DNA of 64,000 bases from Candidatus Roizmanbacteria bacterium (GCA_016214055.1 JACRPE010000025.1:1-64000); one strand, 5' to 3'; shown: positions 45,130-54,445, counted from the first letter of the stretch. A program made the numbers and translations. The notes: generated by a model not told the origin, from the letters alone.

Positions 45130-46989
45130 ATGTGCGGAATAAACGGAATTCATTGCCTCCATGCGAGGACAGAGATAGAAAGTATAAAAAAAATGAATTC
45201 AGCGCTTCTAAACAGAGGCCCAGATCATCAACAATATAAAATTGTTGGAAAGAGGTGCGTTTTTGGCCATACTTTACTTGCAATTAAAGGAACAATCCAG
45301 AATTCAATTCAGCCAATTTCCTACAAGGGCATATCTGTAATCATGAACGGTGAAATATATAATTATGGACAATTAAGAAGGAGATATGGTCGCTCTTATG
45401 CATTTAAAACAGAGTCTGACGCAGAGGTTCTCATTCCACTTTATCAGGAATTTGGTGAGGGATTGTTTGACAAAATTGATGGGGAATATGCAATTGCGCT
45501 ATACGATTCAAAAATGAACACACTGCTGGCAGGAGTAGATCATCTGGCAATTAAACCGTTTTACTATTATCAAGATAATAATGTATTTATTTTTTCTTCT
45601 CAAACAACAGGCATTTTGGCTCATCCAATTGTGAAAAAATCATTTAACAAAGAAGCCCTATATCATGCATTCACCTTAGGTTCCTGTTTAACAAAAGATA
45701 CACTTTTTGATAATATATACAAGCTAGAACCAGGAACCCATCTTTGTTATATCCAAAATAAGCACTCTATTCATGCCCATGCACCACTTGTTAAGAGTAT
45801 GGGAGCTTATGCAAAATCACCCAAATTGCAGGTTTTAAACCTAATTCAAGACTCTATTATTGCAAGATCGAAGAGTAATACAAAAATCACAATATCAATG
45901 AGTGGTGGCATAGATTCGAGCCTTGTTGGCTACTTGGCCAAATCTCAAAGGAAAGACCTTCTCAGCATCTCCTTTGACTCTTCAAGGCTTAAGGGCGGTC
46001 AATCGGAGGAAAGATATATTGACATGGTAAATGAAATAATTAAAACAAAAAATATTTCGTGCAAGCCAAAAAAAACAAAAACAGGTAAATTCCTTAAGGA
46101 TATTATTGGCAGAATAGATGATTTTGTCTTTCATCCTTCTATGTTTTCGCTTCATACCATATACAGCACTGCAAACAAACACGATATTCGAGTAGTGCTT
46201 TCAGGGGATGGAGCAGACGAACTATTTTTTGGGTATGACTATTATCTACTACTTAATGACATGTTTCGTAGCAAGGATCCACTACACTTTATAAGTGTAT
46301 TTGATGAATTTTTTCAAAAAGGTCCCCTACTGTCAGTTAAAAACAATCTACTTCAAGGACTTCATCCTTTCTATAGCAACCACTTCTACTTTAACGATCA
46401 ACAGAAACAACTACTTTTCACAAATGCTTTTCTCCAAAAAAAAATACCAACAGAGAAAGTTATTTCACGACAATTAATGAAATATTCCCAATACGATAAA
46501 TTAAATCAATTTTTAGTCGGGGAGATATTGTTTAAGTTTAGACAGCCATTAACCATTATTGACCGTCTTTCATCGAGCTTTCATGTAGAAAACAGACTAC
46601 CTTTCTTACACCAAAAACTGATGCATCTTGCCCTAGCCATTCCTGTAAAAGAAAAACTAAAAAATAATAAAACAAAATACATTTTAAAAAAAATTGCGGG
46701 GAGTATTTTTCCCTCCCACTTTATCAATAGGAAAAAATCGGGACTAACCTTTCCTATGCACCTGTTATTCAAGAAGAAAAAAATTATTAAGAAGATATTA
46801 AACTGCAATCTACTCACCAATACGGATCTATTTTCAAGACCCTATATTTACTATCAACTCAATAAATTTGTTAATCAAACAAACCGCCACCCTGAAACAA
46901 ACAACCTCACACCACTAATCATTTTTTTCTTTTTATGGTATGACTATTATTTTGATAACAAGAAAATATTAGATAATCTTGATAAATGA
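45130..46989 (+). CDS. Asparagine synthase-like glutamine-dependent amidotransferase
   Basis: The 619-residue protein starts MCGINGIHCL, with the N-terminal Cys nucleophile of class II glutaminases, then LLNRGPDHQQY, VIMNGEIYNY and SDAEVLI. The synthetase domain has ISMSGGIDSSLVGYLA (PP-loop), VLSGDGADELFFGYDYY and RLPFLHQKLMHLAL. Asparagine synthase homologues make asparagine, amidate uronic acids in surface glycans or, as lasso cyclases, close peptide rings; cyclases of that class usually lack the N-terminal nucleophile, which is intact here. Co-oriented with the S26-like gene. Confidence 0.92.
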   Translation: MCGINGIHCLHARTEIESIKKMNSALLNRGPDHQQYKIVGKRCVFGHTLLAIKGTIQNSIQPISYKGISVIMNGEIYNYGQLRRRYGRSYAFKTESDAEVLIPLYQEFGEGLFDKIDGEYAIALYDSKMNTLLAGVDHLAIKPFYYYQDNNVFIFSSQTTGILAHPIVKKSFNKEALYHAFTLGSCLTKDTLFDNIYKLEPGTHLCYIQNKHSIHAHAPLVKSMGAYAKSPKLQVLNLIQDSIIARSKSNTKITISMSGGIDSSLVGYLAKSQRKDLLSISFDSSRLKGGQSEERYIDMVNEIIKTKNISCKPKKTKTGKFLKDIIGRIDDFVFHPSMFSLHTIYSTANKHDIRVVLSGDGADELFFGYDYYLLLNDMFRSKDPLHFISVFDEFFQKGPLLSVKNNLLQGLHPFYSNHFYFNDQQKQLLFTNAFLQKKIPTEKVISRQLMKYSQYDKLNQFLVGEILFKFRQPLTIIDRLSSSFHVENRLPFLHQKLMHLALAIPVKEKLKNNKTKYILKKIAGSIFPSHFINRKKSGLTFPMHLLFKKKKIIKKILNCNLLTNTDLFSRPYIYYQLNKFVNQTNRHPETNNLTPLIIFFFLWYDYYFDNKKILDNLDK

Positions 46990-47025
46990 TAAACACTAAT
47001 TACAAAGTATTTATATAATGTGCTA

Positions 47026-47781
47026 ATGAAACGAGACAACATAGATGTTCTCATATTGGACGCAGGAAGAGGGAGAAGGCTACAGCCCATAACGAACATT
47101 TTCCCCAAGTGTTTACTCACAGTGCAGGGAACCACAGTATTAGAAAGACAAATTGAACAACTATCATCGTTTGGATTGAAGAGGTTCACATTCTGTATTG
47201 GCTATAAAAAGAAGATAATTCAACAGAAACTTGTTTGCCTCAGTAAGAAATACAATATTAAAACATTTTTTAAAACAAATCCTCACTTTTCATCTACGGG
47301 GACATTGTTTTCATTATATCTTTCTCTACCAAAAATAAAAAAGAACGTCATCCTTATAAATGGGGACATAGTTATGGATATTAATCCAATTAAAGAGCTT
47401 ATGGAGCAAATCAAAAGAGATAAAACAACGTCAATATTCATCATAAAGGAGGGTGAGGCGGACCAAGAAGCAGTAAGAGTATTACTAAGCAAAAAGGGAA
47501 TGATAAAAAAAATATCAAAAAAAATTGAATTAGAGGTGTGTAAGGGTGAATTTACAGGGATATCATATTTATCAGAAAAATATGTTAAACAATTAAAGGT
47601 ACTTATTCCCCAGCTTATCACTAATAATAGAAATGAATTCTACGAATATGCAGTCGAAAAAAGCATAGAAATCTATGGTTCGAGGCTGAAAACAATATTA
47701 TTTAAACAGGCGCGTTTTATTGAGATTGACACTTACAAAGACTATCTCCGCGCAAAACATATATTTGATGGCAACAGGTAA
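47026..47781 (+). CDS. Nucleotidyltransferase, LicC/sugar-phosphate type
   Basis: The protein (about 252 residues) has the NTP_transferase start VLILDAGRGRRLQPITNIFPKCLLTV (like AAGxGxRLxPLTxxxPKxL), a central VILINGDIVMD (metal-binding Asp), KGEFTGISYLSEKYVK and the end RFIEIDTYKDYLRAK. This pattern resembles LicC-type phosphocholine cytidylyltransferases and sugar-phosphate nucleotidyltransferases. The first residues of the signature are VLILDAGRGRRL, with Asp instead of the usual Ala. An upstream GTG at 47020 is an alternative start. The next gene encodes a CDP-glycerol-type transferase, and CDP-alcohol donor synthesis is plausible. Confidence 0.82.
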   Translation: MKRDNIDVLILDAGRGRRLQPITNIFPKCLLTVQGTTVLERQIEQLSSFGLKRFTFCIGYKKKIIQQKLVCLSKKYNIKTFFKTNPHFSSTGTLFSLYLSLPKIKKNVILINGDIVMDINPIKELMEQIKRDKTTSIFIIKEGEADQEAVRVLLSKKGMIKKISKKIELEVCKGEFTGISYLSEKYVKQLKVLIPQLITNNRNEFYEYAVEKSIEIYGSRLKTILFKQARFIEIDTYKDYLRAKHIFDGNR

Positions 47782-47782
47782 T

Positions 47783-48946
47783 ATGATACGCAGTTTATCA
47801 AATTTTTTTTCTACAATTTTCTTTCTGAAAAACGGTTTTAATCATTGGAAAAGCAAGGCCGCCGATTTTTTAATCAGCAAAGTTTATAAAATATTCTGGG
47901 TTGTTTTTTCTCCTTTCTTCGCAAACACGCCCGTGTTTGTACTTGATGGAGGGGTTCAATATGCGATAGTGAAGAATATGCTCCCCTTTTTAAAATCATA
48001 CTATCTTTATCCCTTGACTGATGACACTGTAAAATATTTAAAGGAAAATAAGGTGTTATACTCACCCCACATACTTTTTCCAAAGATATTAGTTTCAGCA
48101 AATTTCCTTGATCCTGAAACGCTAATATACAAAAGGTATAGCGAAACATTTAAATCTCTACTTGAAATTAAAAAGATAAAGAAAATTCAAGTTTACCATG
48201 GGGTTATTGATAAGAATTGGACCTTTTCAGATAGAAACAAATTTTTTGATCTATTTCTTATATCCGGACGTTATGGTTACTGGCGATTAAGACAGTTGGG
48301 AATCCCAAAAAATAAAATTAAAATTGTTGGTTATCCTAAGCTTGATACATATAGAAAAAATAAAAAAATATTTGTAGAAAAACATCAAAAACCAACAATT
48401 CTTTACGCTCCAACTTGGGGAGCAATAGGGACTTTACCTCAAATGATAGGAAAGATTATTGAACTGAATAAACAGTATCGGATAATTGTTAAGCCACATG
48501 AATATATGGAATGGTATTATCGTGGAATACTAAAAGATTCAAATATACAAGTGTCAGATGAAGCCGACATAACTGTTTTTTTTTCCGAAGCAGACCTCAT
48601 GATTTCAGATTCAAGCAGCGCAATGTTTGAGTTTTTAACCACAGGAAAGCCCGTTATTTCACTCGATTTTAATATTAATTATACTCGTGGTCCCTCGTTA
48701 AATTCACGACTAGGCCCAGAGATTATGTTTAGAAATCTATTCTATCGAGTCAAAGATATTAGTAAGCTTGATAAACAGATAATATTAGCTTTAAAAAATA
48801 AACGCATTACCGAAGAACAAAAAAAAATTGTAAACAGCATCATCAAACCCACCCTTGCAGGACAAAATGCCGCCAGTGAAATTATGAAATTTATTAATCA
48901 TGGTAACGACCATACTCATATTGACAAACATATGAATTTTTCATAA
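47783..48946 (+). CDS. CDP-glycerol glycerophosphotransferase-family protein
   Basis: The 387-residue protein (ATG at 47783; in-frame ATG at 47768 is also possible and overlaps the previous stop) matches the Glyphos_transf family: VYHGVIDKN, FLISGRYGYWRLRQLGIPKNKIKIVGYPKLD, the block PTILYAPTWGAIGTLP, and FFSEADLMISDSSSAMFEFLTTGKPVISL. Family enzymes join glycerol- or ribitol-phosphate units in teichoic acid-like polymers. The nucleotidyltransferase upstream may provide the CDP-linked donor. Both are in the plus-strand run 45130-50494. Confidence 0.85.
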   Translation: MIRSLSNFFSTIFFLKNGFNHWKSKAADFLISKVYKIFWVVFSPFFANTPVFVLDGGVQYAIVKNMLPFLKSYYLYPLTDDTVKYLKENKVLYSPHILFPKILVSANFLDPETLIYKRYSETFKSLLEIKKIKKIQVYHGVIDKNWTFSDRNKFFDLFLISGRYGYWRLRQLGIPKNKIKIVGYPKLDTYRKNKKIFVEKHQKPTILYAPTWGAIGTLPQMIGKIIELNKQYRIIVKPHEYMEWYYRGILKDSNIQVSDEADITVFFSEADLMISDSSSAMFEFLTTGKPVISLDFNINYTRGPSLNSRLGPEIMFRNLFYRVKDISKLDKQIILALKNKRITEEQKKIVNSIIKPTLAGQNAASEIMKFINHGNDHTHIDKHMNFS

Positions 48947-48955
48947 CCTATAGAT

Positions 48956-49465
48956 ATGGACAAAGACAAGCTTAATAAAACTCTTTTATTTGTAGGAATA
49001 TTTTTTTCTGTAGTAGTTTTAGGAGAATTGCTTTTTTTATTTTCAAATAGGTTCAATTCAAAAACAATAATTAGAAATATTACAAATCTAACGAGCACAG
49101 AGGCGGACAGAGAGATAAAAGCGGGAATATTAATTGTTAAACCCGACTACTATTATAAACTTACCGAATATGAAGGCGTAGTCGGTTCAATAAATAAAGA
49201 CATAAAACACAAGGGACTAGCTGGAAAGGCCGACTGGGTTTCAACAGATATTCTCCTAGAAAAAAAAGAATCAAAGTGGGAATTGAGGGAAAAGGACATC
49301 CTGAGGACGGTAGTGGTAAGAGATGAAGGAAAAAAAGGAAAACTTGAAAAACTTTCTCTTGGCGATATAAACAAGGGAGACCTGATTAATATTAAGATAG
49401 GAACAGAGCCATTTGGCGATGGAAAATACAAAATGTTTTTTGTTATGATAACAAAGTTGAATTGA
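48956..49465 (+). CDS. Membrane-anchored protein of unknown function, 169 aa
   Basis: The protein has one N-terminal membrane helix (LLFVGIFFSVVVLGELLFLF) and a beta-rich outer part of about 130 residues, with the block YEGVVGSINKDIKHKGLAGKADWV and LSLGDINKGDLINIKIG. No motif recognised. It lies in the surface-glycan run, 9 bases after the CDP-glycerol-type gene and 6 bases before a GT2 gene, so co-transcription is likely. Confidence 0.65.
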   Translation: MDKDKLNKTLLFVGIFFSVVVLGELLFLFSNRFNSKTIIRNITNLTSTEADREIKAGILIVKPDYYYKLTEYEGVVGSINKDIKHKGLAGKADWVSTDILLEKKESKWELREKDILRTVVVRDEGKKGKLEKLSLGDINKGDLINIKIGTEPFGDGKYKMFFVMITKLN

Positions 49466-49471
49466 TCTTCT

Positions 49472-50494
49472 TTGAAAAACCTACGCAAACAAGCACTCTC
49501 TCGTGATAAAGGGGCACCGATATCGGTCATTGTCCCAACGTATGACAGGCTAAATATGCTCAGAGATTGTATTCTATCTCTAATGAAACAAAAAACTGTG
49601 CCACAAGAAATTATTGTTGTTGACAACTACATAAAGAATTCAAAGATACAAAACCTTATGGTAGACCTTCAAAGACATAATAGAAATATTTTTCTCAAAT
49701 ATACAACTTGTAATAAAAGAGGCACTTCTTTTGTAAGAAATAAAGGAATTGAAAGCGCAAAAAACGAAATAATAGCTTTTATTGATGACGACTGCACTGC
49801 CGATTATCAATGGATAAATAGGATGGTTGAGCATTTTAAGAACAACCCCCAACACCATGCATTAGTTGGAAAAAGCGTGAGAGGATATCAAAACAATATA
49901 TTTTCTCTGCTAGATGAAATTGCAATAAGAACAGCATATGTTGAGTCAAGCTATAAAGAAAGAAAAAGCACCTTTGTCCAATTTATTGACACAAAAAATT
50001 TCGCAATATCAAAGAATGTTCTTATTTCAAACAAAATTCATTTTGACGAGCAATTCGCAAAGTATAATATGTTTGATGATTATGACCTTGCATTTCAGCT
50101 TGCGGAAGCTGGTACACAAATAAAATATGACGAAGAGATGATTGTGACACATTATGGAAGAGAGACAGCGCTAAAACATTTCGAAAGAAACATAAGAATT
50201 GGTCTCTCTCTTAGCATATATTACAGTAAACTACTGACATACCAGAAAAACACGACACTTGCGTTTTTATATGATAAAAATCCCAAACTAATGAGGGCAA
50301 TAGAAGTGAGAAACAAAGAAATTCAATCACGTGAACAGAAAAAGCTTCTTTTAAATAAAAATAAATGGTTTTTGCTTCAATTACAATTTTGGAAACAAAT
50401 AGGAAGAATTGCTATCTTATCGGGTTATTGGATGTCACGGATAATGCATCCTCATATTAAATGGGAGTATCATAAGCAAGAATATCAATTGTGA
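49472..50494 (+). CDS. GT2 glycosyltransferase
   Basis: The start is a TTG at 49472; no ATG lies before the conserved domain. The GT-A domain begins ISVIVPTYDRLNMLRDCILSLMKQ, has KRGTSFVRNKGIESA and the metal-binding FIDDDCTAD (about residue 105), followed by DYDLAFQLAEAG, the GT2 acceptor/ED-like region. No membrane helix is visible. It transfers an unknown sugar, presumably to a lipid-linked surface glycan. The stop overlaps the next gene's GTG start by 4 bases. Confidence 0.88.
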   Translation: MKNLRKQALSRDKGAPISVIVPTYDRLNMLRDCILSLMKQKTVPQEIIVVDNYIKNSKIQNLMVDLQRHNRNIFLKYTTCNKRGTSFVRNKGIESAKNEIIAFIDDDCTADYQWINRMVEHFKNNPQHHALVGKSVRGYQNNIFSLLDEIAIRTAYVESSYKERKSTFVQFIDTKNFAISKNVLISNKIHFDEQFAKYNMFDDYDLAFQLAEAGTQIKYDEEMIVTHYGRETALKHFERNIRIGLSLSIYYSKLLTYQKNTTLAFLYDKNPKLMRAIEVRNKEIQSREQKKLLLNKNKWFLLQLQFWKQIGRIAILSGYWMSRIMHPHIKWEYHKQEYQL

Positions 50495-51471
50495 AGTTAA
50501 AAATGACTAGCTCTGAAGAAGTTAAAAGACTGATCCAATCAGCACTGTATCATAAAGAGATAAAAAGAGTGATTAGAGCCTTTCAAATAAACGGCCTTAA
50601 TCTAGTTATTTTAAAAGGATTACCTCTTTACCTTTTCTATGATGGCAGTCTTCCCAAAAGAACATATGTAGACTGTGACATACTCGTAAACATCCAATAT
50701 TCTTCTTGTGCCGAGAATTTTTTTTTAACACTTGGATACAAAAAACTAAACGACTCATTCATGGCCGGCCACCACTCTCAGTTGGAAAAAGAAAAAAAGC
50801 AGAATTATTATAAAATAATAAGAGGGGTCCCAATTGTGTTTGATATACACTTTGAAGTGGCATTCATGATGACACAATTAGGAGGGCTTGACGCATTATA
50901 TCCACAAAAGCTTATTAGTCGTCTTACAGAGGAGTGCTTAAAAACAACAAGAAAAATCACTTTCAATGGAGAATCTTCTCAAATACTTGATCCTAAACAC
51001 CTAATATTATATCTTGCTCTTCATTTTTTTCATCATAATTATCGAGGAGTATTTCGATTAGAGTTTATGGATAAAGTAATCAGAAAAGTAATCAGAAGAA
51101 GAAAGTTTAATACCGACTTAATCAATCAACTAATTAAGTCGGCAAGAATATATCGGTTGCAAAACTTCATCTATCCCACATTTATTCTTCTCATCAAATA
51201 CTTCAAAACCCCCATTCCACAAATACTTCTTGAAGGGTTAAAGCCAAAGGAGCCGTTGGTTCGAGCATATATAAGTTCATTAACGAAAGCTGATATATCT
51301 GAGGCTGAACCGCGCATGAATGCAGGAGTTATTCGATTTATAAACTTATACATTCTATCGCCCGAATCATTTTGGAAGAAAATGATAATTTTTTTACACC
51401 CACACGTATTCAGGATTATTTTTTGGGTTTTCCGGGAAAAACTATTCTTTTCTTTATTAAATCAGAAATAA
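50491..51471 (+). CDS. NTP_transf_5-family nucleotidyltransferase-like protein
   Basis: The 326-residue protein matches the uncharacterised NTP_transf_5 family: LNLVILKGLPLYLFYDGSLPKRTYVDCDILVN (LKGxxL...R..xDxDILV, the nucleotidyltransferase Asp pair), then PIVFDIHFEVA, and LDPKHLILYLALHFFHHN. Family members recur in RiPP gene clusters with PqqD and HprK-like genes, but their substrate is not known to me. Start is a GTG at 50491, or the ATG at 50503. The last 56 bases overlap the convergent PqqD gene. Confidence 0.8.
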   Translation: MKLKMTSSEEVKRLIQSALYHKEIKRVIRAFQINGLNLVILKGLPLYLFYDGSLPKRTYVDCDILVNIQYSSCAENFFLTLGYKKLNDSFMAGHHSQLEKEKKQNYYKIIRGVPIVFDIHFEVAFMMTQLGGLDALYPQKLISRLTEECLKTTRKITFNGESSQILDPKHLILYLALHFFHHNYRGVFRLEFMDKVIRKVIRRRKFNTDLINQLIKSARIYRLQNFIYPTFILLIKYFKTPIPQILLEGLKPKEPLVRAYISSLTKADISEAEPRMNAGVIRFINLYILSPESFWKKMIIFLHPHVFRIIFWVFREKLFFSLLNQK

Positions 51472-51691
51472 GCTTATTCACATCTTTACCTACCTTATTT
51501 TCGTTCATACCGTATCGTTCAGCAAGCATCTTTACAATTGCTTCGTTATTTTGTTTTATTTTTATTTTTTGAAAAACATAGCTTGCCGTTTCATTTAGCG
51601 TATAGAGGATGGATTTTGAACCATCAAAAATAATGGTATCCTCACCCAGTTTTTGAGCGACAAAGTCCCTATTGATAACGTAAACAGGCAT
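51416..51691 (-). CDS. PqqD-family peptide-binding (RRE-type) protein
   Basis: Starting at the ATG at 51691 (MPVYVINRDFVAQKLGEDTI) the protein has 91 residues. It shows the PqqD pattern: a short beta-hairpin start, then DGSKSILYTLNETASYVFQKI, then YGMNENKVGKDVNKLISDLIKKRIV (winged helix). PqqD and lasso B1 proteins hold a precursor peptide's leader for a modifying enzyme. It lies opposite and overlaps the NTP_transf_5 gene by 56 bases. A longer start at 51706 exists. Confidence 0.85.
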   Translation of the reverse strand: MPVYVINRDFVAQKLGEDTIIFDGSKSILYTLNETASYVFQKIKIKQNNEAIVKMLAERYGMNENKVGKDVNKLISDLIKKRIVFPGKPKK

Positions 51692-51741
51692 TGTATTATT
51701 ATACAATAAGTTTTTGTTATATTTTATATAATCACGGCATT

Positions 51742-52548
51742 ATGAATGAGGTCTTCTCTTTCGCAAAACAACGTTCCTTTTTTGTTATTTTTTTAGTTTG
51801 CGTACTTATCGTTGGATTGGTAGCAATATACAGGCTTTTTCTTTCGAAACCGACATATGTATATGTAAAGGTCAAAGTAGGGCAAGGACTGTGGTGGGCG
51901 AATACCATGAGGCCCAATACCTGGTTTGTAGAGGCCATAAAGCAGGCAAAGGAGGAGGTTGACCTGACAGGTCAACCAATAGCGCAGATACAGAGAGTAA
52001 GGTATTATAGATGGTGGGGAGGCGGACAGTATGATACCTATGTTACGGTCAAACTTCGCGTATCAAAATTGGGGAAAACGGGGAAATATAATTTCAAAAG
52101 AGCGACTATCGGAGTTGGGACCCCTATAGACTTTGAATTTCCCAATGTTCAGTTTAGCGGAACCATAATGCAATTAAGTGAAAAACCAATTATTGAGAAA
52201 TATATTGAAAAAACGGTCTATATGACCAAGAAATATGCTTATTTATGGGAGTATGATGCGATTCCGGCAGGGGACACCTATTTTGACGGAAAAGATACAG
52301 TTTTTGTCCTCCTGGAAAAACAACTTAACGATACGAACGAAGTAATGAAGCCTGATAATGGAGGTATGGTTAACCTACAACAAACAGAGCAGAGAAAATA
52401 CATCATTGTTAAGGCAAAAATCAAGATTAGAGAAGAGAACGGCCAGTTGATATTTGGGGAAGAGCAAATTATTACCCTAGGTAATGGATTTTACGTAGTA
52501 ACTCCCCGATTTGGATATAACGAATATGTAGTAGCAAGAGTAGAATAG
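51742..52548 (+). CDS. Membrane-anchored beta-rich protein of unknown function, 268 aa
   Basis: The start at 51742 (MNEVFSFAKQRSFFVIFLVCVLIVGLVAIYRLF) gives an N-terminal membrane helix and a beta-rich exported part. Visible blocks: VYVKVKVGQGLWW, RVRYYRWWGGGQYDTYVTVKLRVSKLGKTG, and ITLGNGFYVVTPRFGYNEYVVARVE. I recognise no family, though the layout resembles the protein at 48956-49465. Divergent from pqqD, with TATAAT (51727-51732) 9 bases before the start. It may be a surface or secretion component. Confidence 0.6.
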   Translation: MNEVFSFAKQRSFFVIFLVCVLIVGLVAIYRLFLSKPTYVYVKVKVGQGLWWANTMRPNTWFVEAIKQAKEEVDLTGQPIAQIQRVRYYRWWGGGQYDTYVTVKLRVSKLGKTGKYNFKRATIGVGTPIDFEFPNVQFSGTIMQLSEKPIIEKYIEKTVYMTKKYAYLWEYDAIPAGDTYFDGKDTVFVLLEKQLNDTNEVMKPDNGGMVNLQQTEQRKYIIVKAKIKIREENGQLIFGEEQIITLGNGFYVVTPRFGYNEYVVARVE

Positions 52549-52599
52549 ATAATTTAATTATATTTGTTATTCAAAATACACAAGTAATGCCTATAAAAC

Positions 52600-53616
52600 A
52601 TGAAAAACCTTTTTCCCGTTCTTATCTTTGTTGAGATCGCTATTTCAATTCTTCTTGGAATAAATATTTTCAAAAAAATTAACATATTAGGAGTAACAAC
52701 CATTAACTCAATTAGAAAAGACGATATTTATTTCAACAATCTGGGAGGATTAAAATATTTTTATGAACCTAAGCCAAACATCAAACAGTTAGAAAAACCC
52801 GATTGGTTAGGTTTCTCCGTTACCAACATCATTAATAATGACACCTTCAATGAAAGATATGACTATTCGATCGATAAGCCGCAAGGGGTCTACAGAATAA
52901 TTACCCTGGGTGATTCGTTCACATTCGGAGCCCATGTAAATACAGAAAATAATTGGGTCGAACTACTTGAAAAAAAACTCAATCAAGAACTGCCATGCAG
53001 GAACATAAATAAGTTTGAAATAATTAATTTGGGCGTTCCTGGATATGATATCCAATATGCTATTGAAAGATATAGACAGAGAGGAAAAAAGTATAATCCA
53101 GATCTCATTCTATGGTTTTTAAAAGATGATGATTTTTATGACATAACAGAAGAAACACAACCAATAATAAAAATACAAAGAGAAAAAGCAAAGAAAGAAT
53201 GGACATATAAGGAATTAGACCGTAAAGAAAATTTAACCGACCTAGCACGGTGGACAAATAATGCCACACAGGCGATTAATAAAAAATATGGAAAGAAAAA
53301 AATATTGGATTTTCAAAAAAATTTGCTTGATGATTTTTTAAACACCCTCCACACGAGACTTTTTATATTTGGCCTGGATAATAAAAATAATGCACACTTG
53401 TCAATTACTGAAGAAGAAGACTCAATTATACAGGGCCTTATTAGGAAAAACCGAAATTTCTTCTACGCAAACCACCTATTTACCGAATATGATTATACGA
53501 AGGACTCTTTTTTCCCTCATGATACCCATTTTAATGAAAGAGGCCACACATTATTAGCAGACGAGTTGTTTCATTATTTAATTCAAAAGAACATTATCAC
53601 GTGTAAACGCGACTGA
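52600..53616 (+). CDS. SGNH/GDSL-family hydrolase, copy 2
   Basis: The 338-residue protein has an N-terminal membrane helix (LFPVLIFVEIAISILLGINIF), block I IITLGDSFTFGAHVNTENNWVELLEKKL (catalytic Ser), the Gly block INLGVPGYDIQYAIERY, and block V SFFPHDTHFNERGHTLLADELF (DxxHxN with catalytic His). It shares layout with copies at 41537-42607 and 61275-62222, including YxYEP-type text before block I. Probably an O-acyl esterase or acyltransferase for surface glycans. Confidence 0.85.
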   Translation: MKNLFPVLIFVEIAISILLGINIFKKINILGVTTINSIRKDDIYFNNLGGLKYFYEPKPNIKQLEKPDWLGFSVTNIINNDTFNERYDYSIDKPQGVYRIITLGDSFTFGAHVNTENNWVELLEKKLNQELPCRNINKFEIINLGVPGYDIQYAIERYRQRGKKYNPDLILWFLKDDDFYDITEETQPIIKIQREKAKKEWTYKELDRKENLTDLARWTNNATQAINKKYGKKKILDFQKNLLDDFLNTLHTRLFIFGLDNKNNAHLSITEEEDSIIQGLIRKNRNFFYANHLFTEYDYTKDSFFPHDTHFNERGHTLLADELFHYLIQKNIITCKRD

Positions 53617-53631
53617 TAAAATGAATATGTT

Positions 53632-54435
53632 ATGGGAAAAACCATCTATTTTATATGGCTCAACATAGTATTGATTATTGTTGGGCTTTGGGGAGCAGTA
53701 TTATTAGTTTCTCCAAAAATAGTACAACAACACATACAAAAGATACTATTACTAAGCACAAAGCCACGCGCAGAACAATATCTAAAAAAATTAATCTCTA
53801 TCGAGTATCCAAAGATAGACAGATTGGATATTAGCGATTGGGAAAAAGTCAACATTCTTCGTAAGTGGGCGGCAGAGCACATGCCGTGGTCTTCTGAGGC
53901 GGCAAAAGTAAAAAACCTTATTCAAGACAGGGAGGCGCCCCATATATTTAATCTGTTTGCTCAGAATAAAGGAGGCGTTGATTGTGGAAGTGCGGGGTAT
54001 GCGCTCATGAAGCTATATAAACATTATGGACTTAGTTCTTATGAATATCACTACGGTAATTTAAACGGATGGAACCATGCGTTAACTTTGGTGAAAATCA
54101 ACCACAAAGGTAAAAACATGTTAGTTATGGAGGATGCATTTTTTAACACAACCTACACCGGTATGTACGGAGAACCGGTAGATTTTTTTTATTTGCTTCA
54201 AAAAGTGAGAGATGGCAATACAAAAGAATTTTCCCTAGTAAAAGACGAGAGCTGGCAGCACCCAAACATAGATACTTATGGGGATAAAAAAGAAATATAT
54301 TATTCATATACTTCATATTTTGATTTAGAAATTAACCTAGCTGCATTATTAGTACCCCGCTTACTTGAGAGTTCTGTGACCGGAGAAAGCACCGATATCC
54401 TTACAAAAAAAATTCAGAGCCTGGTGGTATACTGA
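53632..54435 (+). CDS. Membrane-anchored transglutaminase-like cysteine protein
   Basis: The 267-residue protein has one N-terminal helix (FIWLNIVLIIVGLWGAVLLV) and a papain-like/transglutaminase-like core: the nucleophile block GGVDCGSAGYALMKLYKHYGL (Cys near 117), GWNHALTLVKI (His near 143) and LVMEDAFFNTTY (Asp near 165). Lasso B2 proteins with such triads cut leader peptides, but this sequence does not follow that family closely and is longer. It may also crosslink or cleave surface proteins. It follows the SGNH copy 2 by 15 bases. Confidence 0.72.
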   Translation: MGKTIYFIWLNIVLIIVGLWGAVLLVSPKIVQQHIQKILLLSTKPRAEQYLKKLISIEYPKIDRLDISDWEKVNILRKWAAEHMPWSSEAAKVKNLIQDREAPHIFNLFAQNKGGVDCGSAGYALMKLYKHYGLSSYEYHYGNLNGWNHALTLVKINHKGKNMLVMEDAFFNTTYTGMYGEPVDFFYLLQKVRDGNTKEFSLVKDESWQHPNIDTYGDKKEIYYSYTSYFDLEINLAALLVPRLLESSVTGESTDILTKKIQSLVVY

Positions 54436-54445
54436 TACCGCACAT

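Noticed and set aside
51742-52548. RYYRWWGGGQYD in the membrane protein as a third precursor-like tail
   Set aside because: It lies inside a 268-residue beta-rich protein without the YxxPxI...RINTSI context; the likeness is limited to WGGG.
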